A stretch of DNA of 64,000 nt from Xanthomonas sp. SI (GCF_014236855.1 NZ_CP051261.1:3286001-3350000); one strand, 5' to 3'. Positions 1-12,966 are shown, counted from the first letter of the stretch. The notes: a model not told the origin generated them from the sequence alone. Made by a program: numbers and translations.

Positions 1-1729
1 TCCGGCAACGCGCCGATCGGCAGGATCACGTCGGCGACGTCGCGGGTGGAGGCGCAGGCGAATTGGCTGAACGCCACCACCTTGGCCGCGCCCAGCGCGG
101 CGCGCGCGGCGCCGGCATCGGCGAAGTCCAGGCCCGGCTCGATGCCGTACAGCACATAGGCGCTGCGCGGCTCGGCAAACATGCCGGCCACGTCGCGCGC
201 GCTCGGCAGCACGCCCAGCTTGGCCAGGCCGACCGCGTTGGCGCCCTGCGGCACGCGGCACAGCGCCGCGCCGGTGGCGGCGGCGAAGTCGCGCGCGGCG
301 GCACGCAGCGCGGCGGCCTGCGGATGGTTCTCGACCAGCGCACCGACGATCAGCACCGCACGCCCGGCGGCGCCCTGCACCGCTTCGCGCAACGCCGCAT
401 CGGCGAGCGCGGCGGCGAAGCCGGATGGCGCCACGATCTGCTTGCCGGCCTGGTCGAAGGCGAAATCGAAATCGACCGGGTTGATCGAATACACGCGCGC
501 CTGGCGCTGCATCCGCGCCTTGCGGATGCGGGCGTGCAGCAGCGGCAGCTCGTGGCGCAGGTTGCTGCCCAGCACCACGATCACGTCGGCCTGCTCGATC
601 TGCGCCAGCGGCACCGCGAACGGCTCGGCCACGGCGGCGTCGGAGAAATCGCGGTTGCCGATGCGGTGGTCCAGGTTGCCGCTGCCCAGGCCCTCGGCCA
701 GGCGCGCCAGCAAGGCGCCTTCCTCATTGGAGGTGGCCGGGTGCGCGAGCACGCCCAGCGCATCGCCGCGGTTGTTCTTCAGGATGTCGGCGGCGGCGGC
801 CAGGCCATCGGCCCAGGACACTTCCTGCCACTGGCCATCGATCTTGCGCAGCGGCCGCGTGGCGCGGTCGGCGGCGTACAGGCCCTGGTGCGAATAGCGG
901 TCACGGTCGGACAGCCAGCACTCGTTGACCGCTTCGTTGTCGCGCGGCACGGTGCGCAGCACTTCGCCGCGGCGCACGTGCAGGAACAGGTTGGAGCCCA
1001 TCGCATCGTGGTAGCCGAGCGATTCGCGCGCGGTCAATTCCCACGGACGCGCGCGGAACTGGAACACCTTGTTGGTCAGCGCGCCGACCGGGCACACGTC
1101 GATGACATTGCCCGACAGCTCGGTGGTCAGCGGCTTGCCGTCATAGGTGCCGATCTGCAGGTTCTCGCCGCGGTACATGCCGCCCAGCTCGTAGGTGCCG
1201 GCGATGTCCGCGGTGAAGCGCACGCAGCGCGTGCACTGGATGCAGCGGGTCATCTCGGTGGCGACTAGCGGACCGATGTCCTCGTCGGCCACCACGCGCT
1301 TGCGCTCGTTGAAGCGGCTGACCGAACGGCCGTAGCCCAGCGACACGTCCTGCAGTTCGCACTCGCCGCCCTGATCGCAGATCGGGCAGTCCAGCGGGTG
1401 GTTGATCAGCAGGAACTCCATCACGCTGCGCTGGTACTTCAGCGCCTTCTCGCTGCGCGTGGCGACCTTCATGCCGTCCATCACCGGCGTCGCGCACGCG
1501 GGCGACGGCTTCGGCGACTTCTCCACGTCGACCAGGCACATGCGGCAGTTGGCCGCGATCGGCAGCTTCTCGTGGTAGCAGAAGCGCGGGATCGGAATGC
1601 CGGCCTTGTCGGCGGCCTGGATGATCATCGAACCCTTGGGCACGACCAGGGACTGGCCGTCGATCTCGACGGTCACATGTCCCTCCGGCACCACGGCCGG
1701 GGTCGCGCCAGGATTGTTGGGTTGCGCGC

Positions 1730-1733
<4 letters not shown>
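1..1733 (-). CDS. nuoG: NADH-quinone oxidoreductase subunit G (NuoG), C-terminus outside window
   Basis: This is the large iron-sulfur subunit of respiratory complex I, in the peripheral arm on the cytoplasmic side; it passes electrons from NuoF/NuoE toward NuoB. About 577 residues are visible and the gene runs off the left edge. The N-terminal ferredoxin-like domain shows Cys52, Cys63, Cys66 and Cys80, the spacing expected for the N1b [2Fe-2S] centre. Further on come a His/Cys motif (HPLDCPICDQGGECE) for N5 and CIQCTRC followed by a CPVGAL segment for another [4Fe-4S] centre, then the start of the molybdopterin-oxidoreductase-like region. The ATG at 1731-1733 overlaps the nuoF stop as ATGA, so translation is coupled. 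Family identity is secure; only the end is missing. Confidence 0.97.
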
Positions 1734-3073
<1,340 letters not shown>

Positions 3074-3078
3074 TGCCG

Positions 3079-3602
3079 TTACTCCAACCCGTCCAGCAGC
3101 GCGTCGACCTTGTCCTTGGTCAACTGCTCGTGATAGTGGCCGTTGATCACCATCATCGGCGCGCCGGCGCAGCCGGCAAGGCATTCTTCTTCGCGCTTGA
3201 GGTAGACGCGGCCATCGGCGGTGGACTGGCCCAGCTTGCAGCCGAGCTTCTTCTCCGCATGCGCGACCAGGTCTTCGGCGCCGTTGAGCCAGCAGCTGAT
3301 GTTGGTGCAGAAGGCGACGTTGTTGCGGCCCACCTTCTCGGTCTCGAACATCGAGTAGAAGCTGGCGACCTCGTAGGCCCACACCGGCGGCAGCTCCAGA
3401 TACTTGGCCACGCCGACGATCAGCTCGTCGGTCAGCCAGCCCTGGTTCTGCTCCTGCGCGGCGTGCAGGCCCTGCAGCACCGCCGAACGCTTGCGGTCCG
3501 GCGGGAACTTGGCCAGCCAGTGATCGATGTGCGCGCGCGTCTTGTCGCTCAGCACCAGCATCGGATCGACGTCGCGCGCCGCTTCGAAATTACCTGTCGC
3601 CT

Positions 3603-3606
<4 letters not shown>
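3079..3606 (-). CDS. nuoE: NADH-quinone oxidoreductase subunit E (NuoE)
   Basis: NuoE is the 24-kDa thioredoxin-like [2Fe-2S] subunit of complex I and pairs with NuoF in the NADH-dehydrogenase module. The 175-residue product shows the four N1a ligands Cys100, Cys105, Cys142 and Cys146 in the family pattern C-x4-C ... C-x3-C. Length is normal. The ATG at 3604-3606 overlaps the nuoD stop as ATGA, which supports this start and indicates coupled translation. Confidence 0.97.
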
Positions 3607-4906
<1,300 letters not shown>

Positions 4907-4910
<4 letters not shown>

Positions 4911-5656
4911 TTGGCGGGCTCCTTGAATGCTTCGCCCGCGGCGGTCTGGTAGCGCGCATCGTCGCGGATCACGCGCGGCACGCCGACCCGCGGCTCGACC
5001 GAGGTCACCGGCTCGTAGACCACGCGCTGCTTCTCTTCGTCGTAACGCACTTCGACGTTGCCGATCAGCGGAAAATCCTTGCGGAACGGATGGCCGACGA
5101 AGCCGTAGTCGGTGAGGATGCGGCGCAGGTCCGGGTGGCCGGCGAAGACCACGCCGAACAGGTCGAACGCCTCGCGCTCGAACCAATTCGCGCCCGGCCA
5201 GATGTCGGTGACCGAGGCCACCACCGGCAGGTCTTCGTTCGGCGCATAGCAGCGCACGCGCAGGCGCTGGTTGTGGCGATAGGAGATCAGCTGCGCGAGC
5301 ACCGCATAGCGCTGCAGCGGCACCGGCAACGGCTGGATGTCACCGGCGGTCTCGCCGCTGGGGAACTCGCCCCAGCCGAAACGGCCCATGCCCTTGCCTT
5401 CGACGCCGCGACTGAAGCCCTGCGACGACACGTCGGCGGTATCCCACTCGTCGCTGCCGTAGCCCAGGTAGTCCACGCCGCACAGGTCGGACAATTGCTC
5501 GAAACCGAACTCGTCGCGCAGCGCCAGGCAGGTGGCGTGCCAGGCGTCGGCCGGCACTTCCAGGGTGACTTCGCCACGCGGGAGGACCACGAACACCTGG
5601 CTGCCGGGGAAACGGGCGCCGAGTCGGTCGCTAAAGGAAGATGCTTGCTCTGCCAT
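4907..5656 (-). CDS. nuoC: NADH-quinone oxidoreductase subunit C (NuoC)
   Basis: NuoC is the 30-kDa-type scaffold subunit of the complex I connecting module, bound to NuoD and NuoB. The 249-residue product ends with the conserved block around [23 protein letters not shown], the recognisable signature of the family. It is encoded separately from nuoD. The ATG lies 34 bases after the nuoB stop, the largest gap within this part of the operon. The 3' end overlaps nuoD by four bases. Confidence 0.96.
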
Positions 5657-5690
5657 GGGGGCTTGGCGTGCTCTTAAGAAGTAAGAGGAA

Positions 5691-6245
5691 TCAGCGCGCG
5701 ATGGTCTGGGTTCGCCAGATCTTCTTCTGCAGCTGCAAGATGCCGTAGACCAGCGCTTCGGCGGTCGGCGGGCAGCCCGGGACGTAGATGTCCACCGGCA
5801 CGATGCGGTCGCAGCCGCGCACCACCGAATACGAATAGTGGTAGTAGCCGCCGCCGTTGGCGCAGCTGCCCATCGAGATCACCCACTTCGGGTCGGGCAT
5901 CTGGTCGTAGACCTTGCGCAGCGCCGGGGCCATCTTGTTGACCAGGGTGCCGGCGACGATCATCACGTCGGACTGGCGCGGCGACGGGCGGAACACCACG
6001 CCGTAGCGGTCCAGGTCCAGGCGCGCGGCGCCGGCGTGCATCATCTCGACCGCACAGCAGGCCAGACCGAAGGTCATCGGCCACATCGAGCCGGTGCGCG
6101 CCCAGTTCAGCAGCGCATCGACGCTGGTGGTCACGTAGCCCTTCTCGAGCAACGGGTTCTCGCCTTCGGGACGCAGGATGTCGTCGACCCGCCCTTCCGG
6201 GATCGGGTTGGTCATCAGGCGATCCAGGGTCTGAATCACTCCCAT
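5691..6245 (-). CDS. nuoB: NADH-quinone oxidoreductase subunit B (NuoB)
   Basis: NuoB carries the terminal [4Fe-4S] cluster N2 that hands electrons to quinone. The 184-residue product shows adjacent cysteines Cys63-Cys64 ([10 protein letters not shown]), Cys128 (GSCANGGG) and Cys158 (VPGCPP), the four N2 ligands. The start used is ATG at 6243-6245 (MGVIQTLD...), which overlaps the end of nuoA by ten bases. A longer open frame upstream reads through nuoA in another frame and has no family support. Confidence 0.97.
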   Translation of the reverse strand: MGVIQTLDRLMTNPIPEGRVDDILRPEGENPLLEKGYVTTSVDALLNWARTGSMWPMTFGLACCAVEMMHAGAARLDLDRYGVVFRPSPRQSDVMIVAGTLVNKMAPALRKVYDQMPDPKWVISMGSCANGGGYYHYSYSVVRGCDRIVPVDIYVPGCPPTAEALVYGILQLQKKIWRTQTIAR

Positions 6246-6592
6246 TCCAGCGCTCCCTTCTTCCACACGTAGATAAAACCGAGGAACAGCATGCCGACGA
6301 ACAGGCCCATGGTGACCAGGGAGCGAGCGCCCAGGTCCATGAACACCTGCGTCCACGGCACGATGAAGATGATTTCCAGATCGAAGACGATGAACTGGAT
6401 CGCGATCAGGTAGTAGCGCACGTCGAACTTCATGCGCGCGTCTTCGAAGGCCTCGAAGCCGCACTCGTAGGGCGAGAGCTTCTTCGCGTCGGGACGCCGG
6501 GGACCGAGGAACCGTCCCACCAGCATCAGCGCGACGCCGATTCCGGTGGCCACGATCAGAAACAGTAGGGTGGGCAAATATTCGGCCAGCAC
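6236..6592 (-). CDS. nuoA: NADH-quinone oxidoreductase subunit A (NuoA)
   Basis: NuoA is a small membrane subunit of complex I at the junction of membrane and peripheral arms. With the GTG start at 6590-6592 ([11 protein letters not shown]...) the product is 118 residues with three predicted transmembrane helices and the conserved [21 protein letters not shown] block. A longer frame starting at 6709 would add an Arg-rich stretch reaching to the edge of the tRNA gene and is rejected. It is the first gene of nuoABCDEFG here. The promoter presumably lies in the 107 bases between this start and tRNA-Leu; no clear -35/-10 pair was found. Confidence 0.95.
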   Translation of the reverse strand: MLAEYLPTLLFLIVATGIGVALMLVGRFLGPRRPDAKKLSPYECGFEAFEDARMKFDVRYYLIAIQFIVFDLEIIFIVPWTQVFMDLGARSLVTMGLFVGMLFLGFIYVWKKGALEWE

Positions 6593-6699
6593 TCGCAATT
6601 CTCTCTTGCCTGTGCCCGCGCGCGTGCCGCGCAGGCATGGGATAGACGATCTTCCGGCAAGGGACGTGACGTTCCTGCGCAGAAACCGTAGCCAAACAA

Positions 6700-6784
6700 T
6701 GGTGCCCAAGAGGGGACTCGAACCCCTACGACCTAAGTCGCTACCACCTCAAGGTAGTGCGTCTACCAATTCCGCCACCTGGGC
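6700..6784 (-). tRNA. tRNA-Leu (anticodon GAG)
   Basis: An 85-base class II tRNA on the minus strand. The acceptor stem pairs GCCCAGG (5' end at 6784) with the 3' CTTGGGC segment. The anticodon arm has a CTACC/GGTAG stem and loop TTGAGGT, giving anticodon GAG. There is a variable arm and a T arm with GGTTCGAGTCC. The 3' CCA is encoded (TGG at 6700-6702 on the plus strand). It lies between secG and nuoA, all on the same strand, with 48 bases to secG. Confidence 0.96.
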
Positions 6785-6832
6785 TTGCGTATCGCGCGCG
6801 GCATCCCGCCGCGCAACATATTGTAACCGTCT

Positions 6833-7270
6833 TCAGTCTTTCTGCGATGGGGCAGGCGACTTTTGTTGTGCATTTTCCGGCGGCTGCTGCGCGGGCACCG
6901 CAGCGGCAGGTGCGGCAGCGGCCGGCGCGGTCGAGGCCGGGGCCTGCGGGATCTGCAGCTCGCCGGCCGGCGCGGCCGGCGACGGAGTCGCGGCCTGCGA
7001 CATCACGCCGAGATTGGCCTCCGCGGCCGGGCGCGCGCTGTGGCCGGCATACCAGGCCATGAACAGGCTGATGCCGAAGAACACCACCGCCAGCCACTTG
7101 GTCGACTTGGACAGGAAGTTGGACGCGCCGCGCGATCCGAACACGGTGCCGGACGCACCCGCGCCGAAGCCCGAACCCGCCGCCGCGCCGGAACCGCGCT
7201 GCATCAGGATCAGCGCGATCATCGCGATCGCCACCAGCACGTAGACCACATTGAGGATGACCATCAGCAT
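6833..7270 (-). CDS. secG: Preprotein translocase subunit SecG
   Basis: SecG is the small auxiliary subunit of the SecYEG protein-export channel in the inner membrane. The product is 145 residues: two transmembrane helices (about residues 3-23 and 58-76) joined by a Gly/Ser-rich loop containing GSGFGAGASGTVFGSRGASNF, the family signature. It is followed by a long Ala/Pro/Gln-rich C-terminal tail of about 65 residues, which is longer than in enteric SecG. The ATG at 7268-7270 is preferred over one two codons later because family members start M-L-x-V-I-L. It sits 65 bases after tpiA. Confidence 0.95.
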   Translation of the reverse strand: MLMVILNVVYVLVAIAMIALILMQRGSGAAAGSGFGAGASGTVFGSRGASNFLSKSTKWLAVVFFGISLFMAWYAGHSARPAAEANLGVMSQAATPSPAAPAGELQIPQAPASTAPAAAAPAAAVPAQQPPENAQQKSPAPSQKD

Positions 7271-7335
7271 TTCGAAATCCGTCCGGACAGTTGCGACTTG
7301 AGTAGCGAGCGGCCGCCAGCACGGCGACCGTTCGG

Positions 7336-8091
7336 TTAACGGGCGGCCGCCGCTCGCGCGATGGCCAGGAACTCTTGGGCGACCAGCGAAGCGCCGCCGA
7401 CCAGCCCGCCATCGACGTCCGGCTGTGCGAACAGCTCGGCGGCGTTGTCGGGCTTGACGCTGCCCCCATACAGGAGCGGCAGCGAATCAGCGATTCTAGC
7501 ATCGTGGGCGGCGACTTCGCCACGGATGAAGGCGTGTACCGCCTGCGCCTGGGCCGGGCTGGCGGTGCGCCCGGTGCCGATCGCCCACACCGGCTCGTAG
7601 GCGACCACGGCCTGGGCGAAGCCCTGCGCGCCGACCAGCGCCAGCACCGGCGCCAGCTGCGCGGCGATGACCGATTCAGTCTGGCCGGCCTCGCGCTGCT
7701 CCAGGGTCTCGCCCACGCACAGGATCGGGATCAGCCCGGCATGCAGCGCCGCGGCGAACTTGCGCGCGACCAGCTCGCTGTTCTCGTGATGGTACTGGCG
7801 CCGCTCCGAATGCCCGACCAGGCCGTACTCGGCGCCGACATCGACCAGCATCGCCGCCGACACCTCGCCGGTGTAGGCGCCCTTCTCGTTGCTGCTCACG
7901 TCCTGCGCGCCGAAGCGCAACGCATGGTCCTCGAAATCCTCGATCAGGTCGCCCAGGTACGGCAGCGGCGGCAGGATCACCACCTCCACGCCGTCGGCGG
8001 GCAGGCCCGCGGCCACCTCCTGCACCAGCGCGGTGGCGAAATGGCGGTTGCCGTGCAGCTTCCAGTTTCCGGCTACGATCTTGCGTCGCAT
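7336..8091 (-). CDS. tpiA: Triosephosphate isomerase
   Basis: TpiA interconverts dihydroxyacetone phosphate and glyceraldehyde 3-phosphate in glycolysis and gluconeogenesis. The 251-residue product has all catalytic residues: Asn9 and Lys11 in the GNWKLHG motif, His94 in VGHSERR and Glu166 in AYEPVWAIGTG, followed by the phosphate-binding LLYGGSV and GGLVGGASL loops. The length is typical. The frame is open far upstream but ATG at 8089-8091 gives the canonical N-terminus MRRKIVAGNWK. It lies directly upstream of secG on the minus strand, the usual tpiA-secG pair. Confidence 0.98.
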   Translation of the reverse strand: MRRKIVAGNWKLHGNRHFATALVQEVAAGLPADGVEVVILPPLPYLGDLIEDFEDHALRFGAQDVSSNEKGAYTGEVSAAMLVDVGAEYGLVGHSERRQYHHENSELVARKFAAALHAGLIPILCVGETLEQREAGQTESVIAAQLAPVLALVGAQGFAQAVVAYEPVWAIGTGRTASPAQAQAVHAFIRGEVAAHDARIADSLPLLYGGSVKPDNAAELFAQPDVDGGLVGGASLVAQEFLAIARAAAAR

Positions 8092-8218
8092 CGGCGCGTT
8101 CTCCGGCGAAAAAGTGCCGAAAGGATAGCCCATGCGCGGTGAGGCCCGGCGCCGGCGCCCCGCTTCGCCGCCTCCGCTGCCGCCCCGCCCCACCCTTTGC
8201 CGCCTCTGCGAGACCGCC

Positions 8219-9016
8219 ATGCCCCAGCCTTCCGGCCATGCCCTGATCACCGGCGCCTCCAGCGGCATCGGCCGCGAGATCGCCCGCGAATACGCGCGCC
8301 GCGGCGTGCCGCTGATCCTCAGCGCGCGGCGCGAGGCGCTGCTGCAGGCGCTGGCCGAGGAACTGCGCGCGCAGGTGCCGGTGCAGATCGTGGTCGCCGA
8401 CCTGGCCGACCCGGCGGCACCGGCCGCGCTGGTGGCCGAACTGGAACGGCGCGGCCTGGCGGTGCGGATCCTGGTCAACAACGCCGGCTACGGCGTGCCG
8501 GGCCGCTTTCCCGACAGCGACTGGGCTACCCACGCCGCGTTCCTGCAGGTGATGGTCGGCGCGGTCTGCGAACTGACCTGGCGCCTGCTGCCGGCACTGC
8601 GCGCCAGCGGCCAGGGCCGCATCCTCAACGTCGCCTCGTTCGCCGCGCTGGTGCCCGGCGCCGACGGCCAGACCCTGTACGCGGCGGCGAAGAGCTTCAT
8701 GCTGCGCTTCAGCGAATCGCTGGCGCTGGAAAACGCCGACCGCGGCGTCAACGTCTGCGCACTGTGCCCGGGCTTCACCTGGTCCGAATTCCACGACGTG
8801 ACCGGCACCCGCGCGCAGATGAACAAACTGCCAAGCTGGGCCTGGCTGCAGACCGCCGCGGTCGCGCGCGCCGGCATCGACGGCGCCGAACACGGCCGCG
8901 TGCGGGTGGTGCCGGGCGCGTTCTACCGCGCACTGCTGGGCCTGGTCGCATTGCTGCCGAATGCGCTGCTGCTGAGAGTGATGCGACGCGGCTCCCAACG
9001 AATCAGGCCGTTGTGA
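8219..9016 (+). CDS. SDR-family NAD(P)-dependent oxidoreductase
   Basis: A classical short-chain dehydrogenase/reductase of 265 residues. It has the cofactor-binding TGASSGIG at residues 11-18, NNAG at 87-90 and the catalytic set Ser140, Tyr154 and Lys158 (YAAAK). The substrate cannot be read from sequence; the hydrophobic C-terminus is typical of membrane-associated or lipid-acting SDRs, which is only a hint. The start is the ATG at 8219, with an in-frame upstream extension rejected as Arg/Pro-rich. It is divergent from tpiA and convergent with the oxygenase gene, with a long inverted repeat between the two stop codons. Confidence 0.88.
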   Translation: MPQPSGHALITGASSGIGREIAREYARRGVPLILSARREALLQALAEELRAQVPVQIVVADLADPAAPAALVAELERRGLAVRILVNNAGYGVPGRFPDSDWATHAAFLQVMVGAVCELTWRLLPALRASGQGRILNVASFAALVPGADGQTLYAAAKSFMLRFSESLALENADRGVNVCALCPGFTWSEFHDVTGTRAQMNKLPSWAWLQTAAVARAGIDGAEHGRVRVVPGAFYRALLGLVALLPNALLLRVMRRGSQRIRPL

Positions 9017-9020
9017 GGCC

Positions 9021-9132
9021 GGGATTGGGGATTCGGGATTAGGGATTCGCAAGAGCGGATTCCCGAGCCAGCGCTTGTATCCGCAGCGCACGCCCCGCTT
9101 TTGCGAATCCCCAATCCCGAATCCCCAATCCC
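9021..9132. repeat. Long inverted repeat of GGGATT/GAATCC units
   Basis: Two 32-base arms (9021-9052 and 9101-9132) are inverted copies that match at 31 of 32 positions and are separated by 48 bases. The arms are built from GGGATTGGGGATTCGG-type units. The structure sits exactly between the convergent SDR and oxygenase stop codons, so it could act as a two-way terminator or be a small mobile palindromic element. Related units occur at 11541-11676 and near 46884. Confidence 0.85.
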
Positions 9133-9134
9133 GA

Positions 9135-10073
9135 CTATTTCAGCTTGATCTCGCGCAACCGCTCTTCCAGATACCCCTGCGCGGTGATCGGCTCTGGGTA
9201 GCGGCTCGGGTTGTCGGCGCTGATGCACGAGGGCAGCACGTCGATGACGAAATCCGGGTTCGGGTGCAGGAAGAAAGGTACCGAGTAGCGCGGCTGCCGC
9301 GCCTGTTCGCCCGGCGGATTGACCACGCGGTGGGTGGTCGAGGGATACACGTGGTTGGTCAGGCGCTGCAGCATGTCGCCGATGTTGACCACGATGGTGT
9401 CGGCGTCGGAGGTGAACGGCACCCACTCGCCGTGCTTGGACTTCACTTCCAGGCCGGCGGCGCTGGCGCCGACCAGCAGGGTGATCAGGTTGATGTCCTC
9501 GTGCGCGCCGGCGCGCACGTTGGGGATGTCGTCGGCGGTGATCGGCGGGTAGTGGATCGGGCGCAGGATCGCGTTGCCCGAATCGGTCTTGTCGGCGAAG
9601 TAGTGCTCGGGCAGGCCGATATGCAACGCCAGCGCCGCCAGCACGCGCGCGCCGAGCTGGTCCAGCGCCTGGTACAGGCCGTAGCCGTGCTCGCGGAAGC
9701 CCGGCACTTCGCTCGGCCACAGGTTCGGCAGCATCACGTCGCGATATTTTGAATCCTCGCCAATCTCGCGGCCGATGTGCCAGAACTCCTTCAGGTCGAA
9801 GTGCTTGGAGTCCTTGGCGGTCTCCACGCCGAACGCGGTATAGCCGCGCGCGCCGCCGCTGCCGGGCACGTGGTACTTGCGCTTGACCTCCTCCGGCAAG
9901 GCGAAGAACGCCTTGAACACGCCATAGGCCGCATCGATCTGCGCCTGCGCGATGCCGTGGTTGCGGATGCCGGCGAAGCCCCACTCGCGATAGGCCGCGC
10001 CCAGTTCGGCGACGAAGGCGTCGCGGTCTGTGTCGAAGCGGGTGATGTCCAGGGTCGGAATGCGCGCAGTCAT
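9135..10073 (-). CDS. 2-oxoglutarate/Fe(II)-dependent oxygenase (isopenicillin N synthase-like)
   Basis: A 312-residue member of the IPNS-like non-haem iron dioxygenases. The N-terminal domain matches the DIOX_N type (IPTLDITRF..., WGFAGIRNHGI). The iron ligands are visible as His191 and Asp193 (HEDINLITLL) and His248 (STTHRVVNP), with the co-substrate-binding Arg262-x-Ser264 (PRYSVPFF). Substrate is unknown. Bacterial relatives include ethylene-forming and gibberellin-type enzymes, but nothing here supports those functions. The ATG at 10071-10073 is the only good start. It lies 37 bases downstream of a predicted 29-codon membrane ORF and after glmM on the same strand. Confidence 0.9.
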   Translation of the reverse strand: MTARIPTLDITRFDTDRDAFVAELGAAYREWGFAGIRNHGIAQAQIDAAYGVFKAFFALPEEVKRKYHVPGSGGARGYTAFGVETAKDSKHFDLKEFWHIGREIGEDSKYRDVMLPNLWPSEVPGFREHGYGLYQALDQLGARVLAALALHIGLPEHYFADKTDSGNAILRPIHYPPITADDIPNVRAGAHEDINLITLLVGASAAGLEVKSKHGEWVPFTSDADTIVVNIGDMLQRLTNHVYPSTTHRVVNPPGEQARQPRYSVPFFLHPNPDFVIDVLPSCISADNPSRYPEPITAQGYLEERLREIKLK

Positions 10074-10110
10074 GGCAGGAACCGTCGTGGTGAAGGGAGA
10101 AACGCCGCGA

Positions 10111-10200
10111 TCAGATCAGCAGGCGGTACAGCAGGTAGAAGGTGGCCGCCTTGGCGATGACCACCACGATGCCGATGGCGATCGACTCACGCCGCGTCAC
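10111..10200 (-). CDS. Predicted 29-residue single-pass membrane microprotein
   Basis: A short open frame starting with GTG at 10198-10200, overlapping the last 14 bases of glmM, and ending with TGA at 10111-10113. The translation starts V(M)TRRESIAIG and then has a continuous hydrophobic helix of about 20 residues ([20 protein letters not shown]). The charged N-terminus followed by one helix is typical of small inner-membrane proteins. It fills most of the gap between glmM and the oxygenase gene. No family is recognised; the evidence is composition, position and overlap only, and it could be chance. Confidence 0.4.
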   Translation of the reverse strand: MTRRESIAIGIVVVIAKAATFYLLYRLLI

Positions 10201-11536
10201 GGACCGCCTCGGCGAGCTTTTCCAGGGTGTCGCGCATCAGCGCCGCATCGTCGGCCTCGACCGTGACCCGCAGCACCGGCTCGGTGCCGGACGGACGCAG
10301 GAAGGCGCGCCCGCGCCCCTGCACCGCCGCCTGCGCCGCAGCCAGCGCGGCCTGCACGCTGGCCGCCTCGGCCGGGCGCGCGCCTTGCTGCAGGCGCACG
10401 TTGACGGTCTGCTGCGGCACCTTGCGCAGGCCCTGCAGCGCCTGGCGCAGGCTCTGCCGCGAGCGCTTGAGCACCTCCAGCACCTGCAGCGCGCTGACGA
10501 TGGCGTCGCCGGTGGTGGCGCGGTCCAGGCACAGCATGTGCCCGGAAGTCTCGCCGCCGAGCACGCCGCCGTGCTCGACCAGCGCCTGGTGCACGTAGCG
10601 GTCGCCGACCTTGACCCGCAGGAACGGCAGCTGCAGCGCGGCCAGGGCCTGTTCCAGCCCGTAGTTGGTCATCAGCGTGCCGACCACCGGCCCGCGCAGG
10701 CGGCCGCTGGCCTGCCAGCCGCAGGCCAGCACGTACAGCAGGTCGTCGCCGTCGACCGGGTTGCCCTGGTCGTCGGCCATCAGCACGCGGTCGCCGTCGC
10801 CGTCGAAGGCGATGCCCAGCTGTGCGCCATGCTGGCGCACGTTGCTGGCGAGGTTGTCGATGTGCATCGAGCCGACCCCGGCGTTGATGTTGAGCCCGTC
10901 CGGCGCGGCACCGATCGCGATCACCTCGGCGCCCAGCTCACGGAACAGCAGCGGCGCGATGTGGTACGTCGCGCCATGCGCGCAGTCCAGCACCACCTTC
11001 AGCCCGCGCAGGTCGAAGCCGCGCGGCACGCTGGCCTTGCAGAACTCGATGTAGCGGCCGATCGCGTCGCGCGCGCGCATCGCCTTGCCCAGGCGCTCGG
11101 ATTCCACCGTGGCGAACGGCGCGTCGAGCGCGGCTTCGATCGCGCTCTCGGTGGCGTCGTCGAGCTTCTCGCCCTCGGCGGAAAAGAACTTGATGCCGTT
11201 GTCGTAGTGCGGATTGTGCGAGGCGCTGATCACGATGCCGGCGTCGGCGCCGAGGGTGCGGGTCAGGAACGCCACCGCCGGAGTCGGCATCGGCCCGAGC
11301 AGTTGCACGTCGACACCGGCGGCGACCAGCCCGGCCTCCAATGCCGATTCGAACATGTAGCCGGAGATGCGCGTGTCCTTGCCGATCACCACCGTCGGCC
11401 GCGCAGTGCCGGCGGCGCCGGCGCCGAGCACGCGGCCCAACGCATTACCCAGGCGCATCACGAAATCGGCGGAAATGGCGCCCTGCCCGACCCGGCCGCG
11501 GATGCCGTCGGTGCCGAAGTATTTGCGGGTGCTCAT
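10187..11536 (-). CDS. glmM: Phosphoglucosamine mutase
   Basis: GlmM converts glucosamine 6-phosphate to glucosamine 1-phosphate, the step that feeds UDP-GlcNAc for peptidoglycan and LPS. The 449-residue product starts with [10 protein letters not shown], has the phosphoserine loop ISASHNP with Ser106, the magnesium-binding DGDGDR near residue 245, the sugar-binding GGETSGH and the phosphate-binding RPSGTEP near the C-terminus. Length is normal. The start ATG at 11534-11536 is clear. It follows accD by a repeat-filled gap of about 140 bases and is not next to folP/ftsH as in enterobacteria. Confidence 0.98.
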   Translation of the reverse strand: MSTRKYFGTDGIRGRVGQGAISADFVMRLGNALGRVLGAGAAGTARPTVVIGKDTRISGYMFESALEAGLVAAGVDVQLLGPMPTPAVAFLTRTLGADAGIVISASHNPHYDNGIKFFSAEGEKLDDATESAIEAALDAPFATVESERLGKAMRARDAIGRYIEFCKASVPRGFDLRGLKVVLDCAHGATYHIAPLLFRELGAEVIAIGAAPDGLNINAGVGSMHIDNLASNVRQHGAQLGIAFDGDGDRVLMADDQGNPVDGDDLLYVLACGWQASGRLRGPVVGTLMTNYGLEQALAALQLPFLRVKVGDRYVHQALVEHGGVLGGETSGHMLCLDRATTGDAIVSALQVLEVLKRSRQSLRQALQGLRKVPQQTVNVRLQQGARPAEAASVQAALAAAQAAVQGRGRAFLRPSGTEPVLRVTVEADDAALMRDTLEKLAEAVRDAA

Positions 11537-11540
11537 GCGG

Positions 11541-11676
11541 CTGGGAATGGGGAATGGGGAATCGGGAATGGGGCAAAGCCCGGGAATTGCGCCGGCCCAA
11601 CGAAACGCGCGCTAGATGCGCAATCCATCGGCCGCGCGGGACCACGAATCCCGAATCCCGAATCCCGAATCCCGGC
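11541..11676. repeat. GGGAAT/GAATCCC repeat cluster
   Basis: The gap between glmM and accD holds a direct run of GGGAATGG units (11544-11573) and, about 70 bases later, a run of CGAATCC units (11645-11675) in opposite orientation. They can fold into an imperfect long hairpin. The unit is related to the inverted repeat at 9021-9132. No coding capacity is evident. Confidence 0.75.
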
Positions 11677-11678
11677 CT

Positions 11679-12569
<891 letters not shown>

Positions 12570-12966
12570 GCGGAATGACGATCCAGTCGCGCGGCCCACC
12601 AGGCCGCCAAGGGGCGACAGTCTAGCGCGGTGCTAGATATCGCGCCGCAACGACGTCATGCGGGCCGCAGCGCCACGCCGGTTGATGCGCCGCAACATCC
12701 CTACCCCGTTGCCGGCGCGCAATCAGGTCGCATAGCAAGCGGGGGCTTGCCTCCCCGCTCCTGACGGGCGAGAGAGCACGGCATGCATGCCGTGAAGCGC
12801 CACGCCATTGGTGCGGGCCGGGCCGCGGAGCGGGCGCAGCGGCGAAGGTATGGGCGAAGCCGCGCAGCCTACCTCTCGGGCCTAGAAAACCGGCAGCCGA
12901 GCCGCTACCGCAAACGCCTGCCGACCTTGCCACCGGACGGCGCCAACCGCCGGCAGATCCAGGCCT
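12570..12966. other. Non-coding gap between trpA and accD with an 18-base palindrome
   Basis: No convincing gene is seen in these 397 bases. The only feature that stands out is a perfect 18-base palindrome at 12777-12794 (CACGGCATG and its inverse). The stretch would have to contain any promoter for accD. Possible frames through it are Arg/Gly/Pro-rich and lack family features. Confidence 0.6.
12777..12794. repeat. Perfect 18-base palindrome
   Basis: CACGGCATGCATGCCGTG is identical to its reverse complement. It lies 208 bases upstream of the accD start and 173 bases beyond the trpA stop. With no loop it looks more like a dimeric-protein site than a terminator, and no T-run follows. Function is unknown. 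Confidence 0.7.

Noticed and set aside
3074..3382. Longer nuoF starting inside nuoE
   Set aside because: The extension is Arg/Gln-rich and lies wholly within nuoE; ATG at 3073 matches family N-termini.
8132..8218. N-terminal extension of the SDR gene
   Set aside because: The added residues are Arg/Pro-rich with no family match, and the cofactor motif lies at the normal distance from the ATG at 8219.
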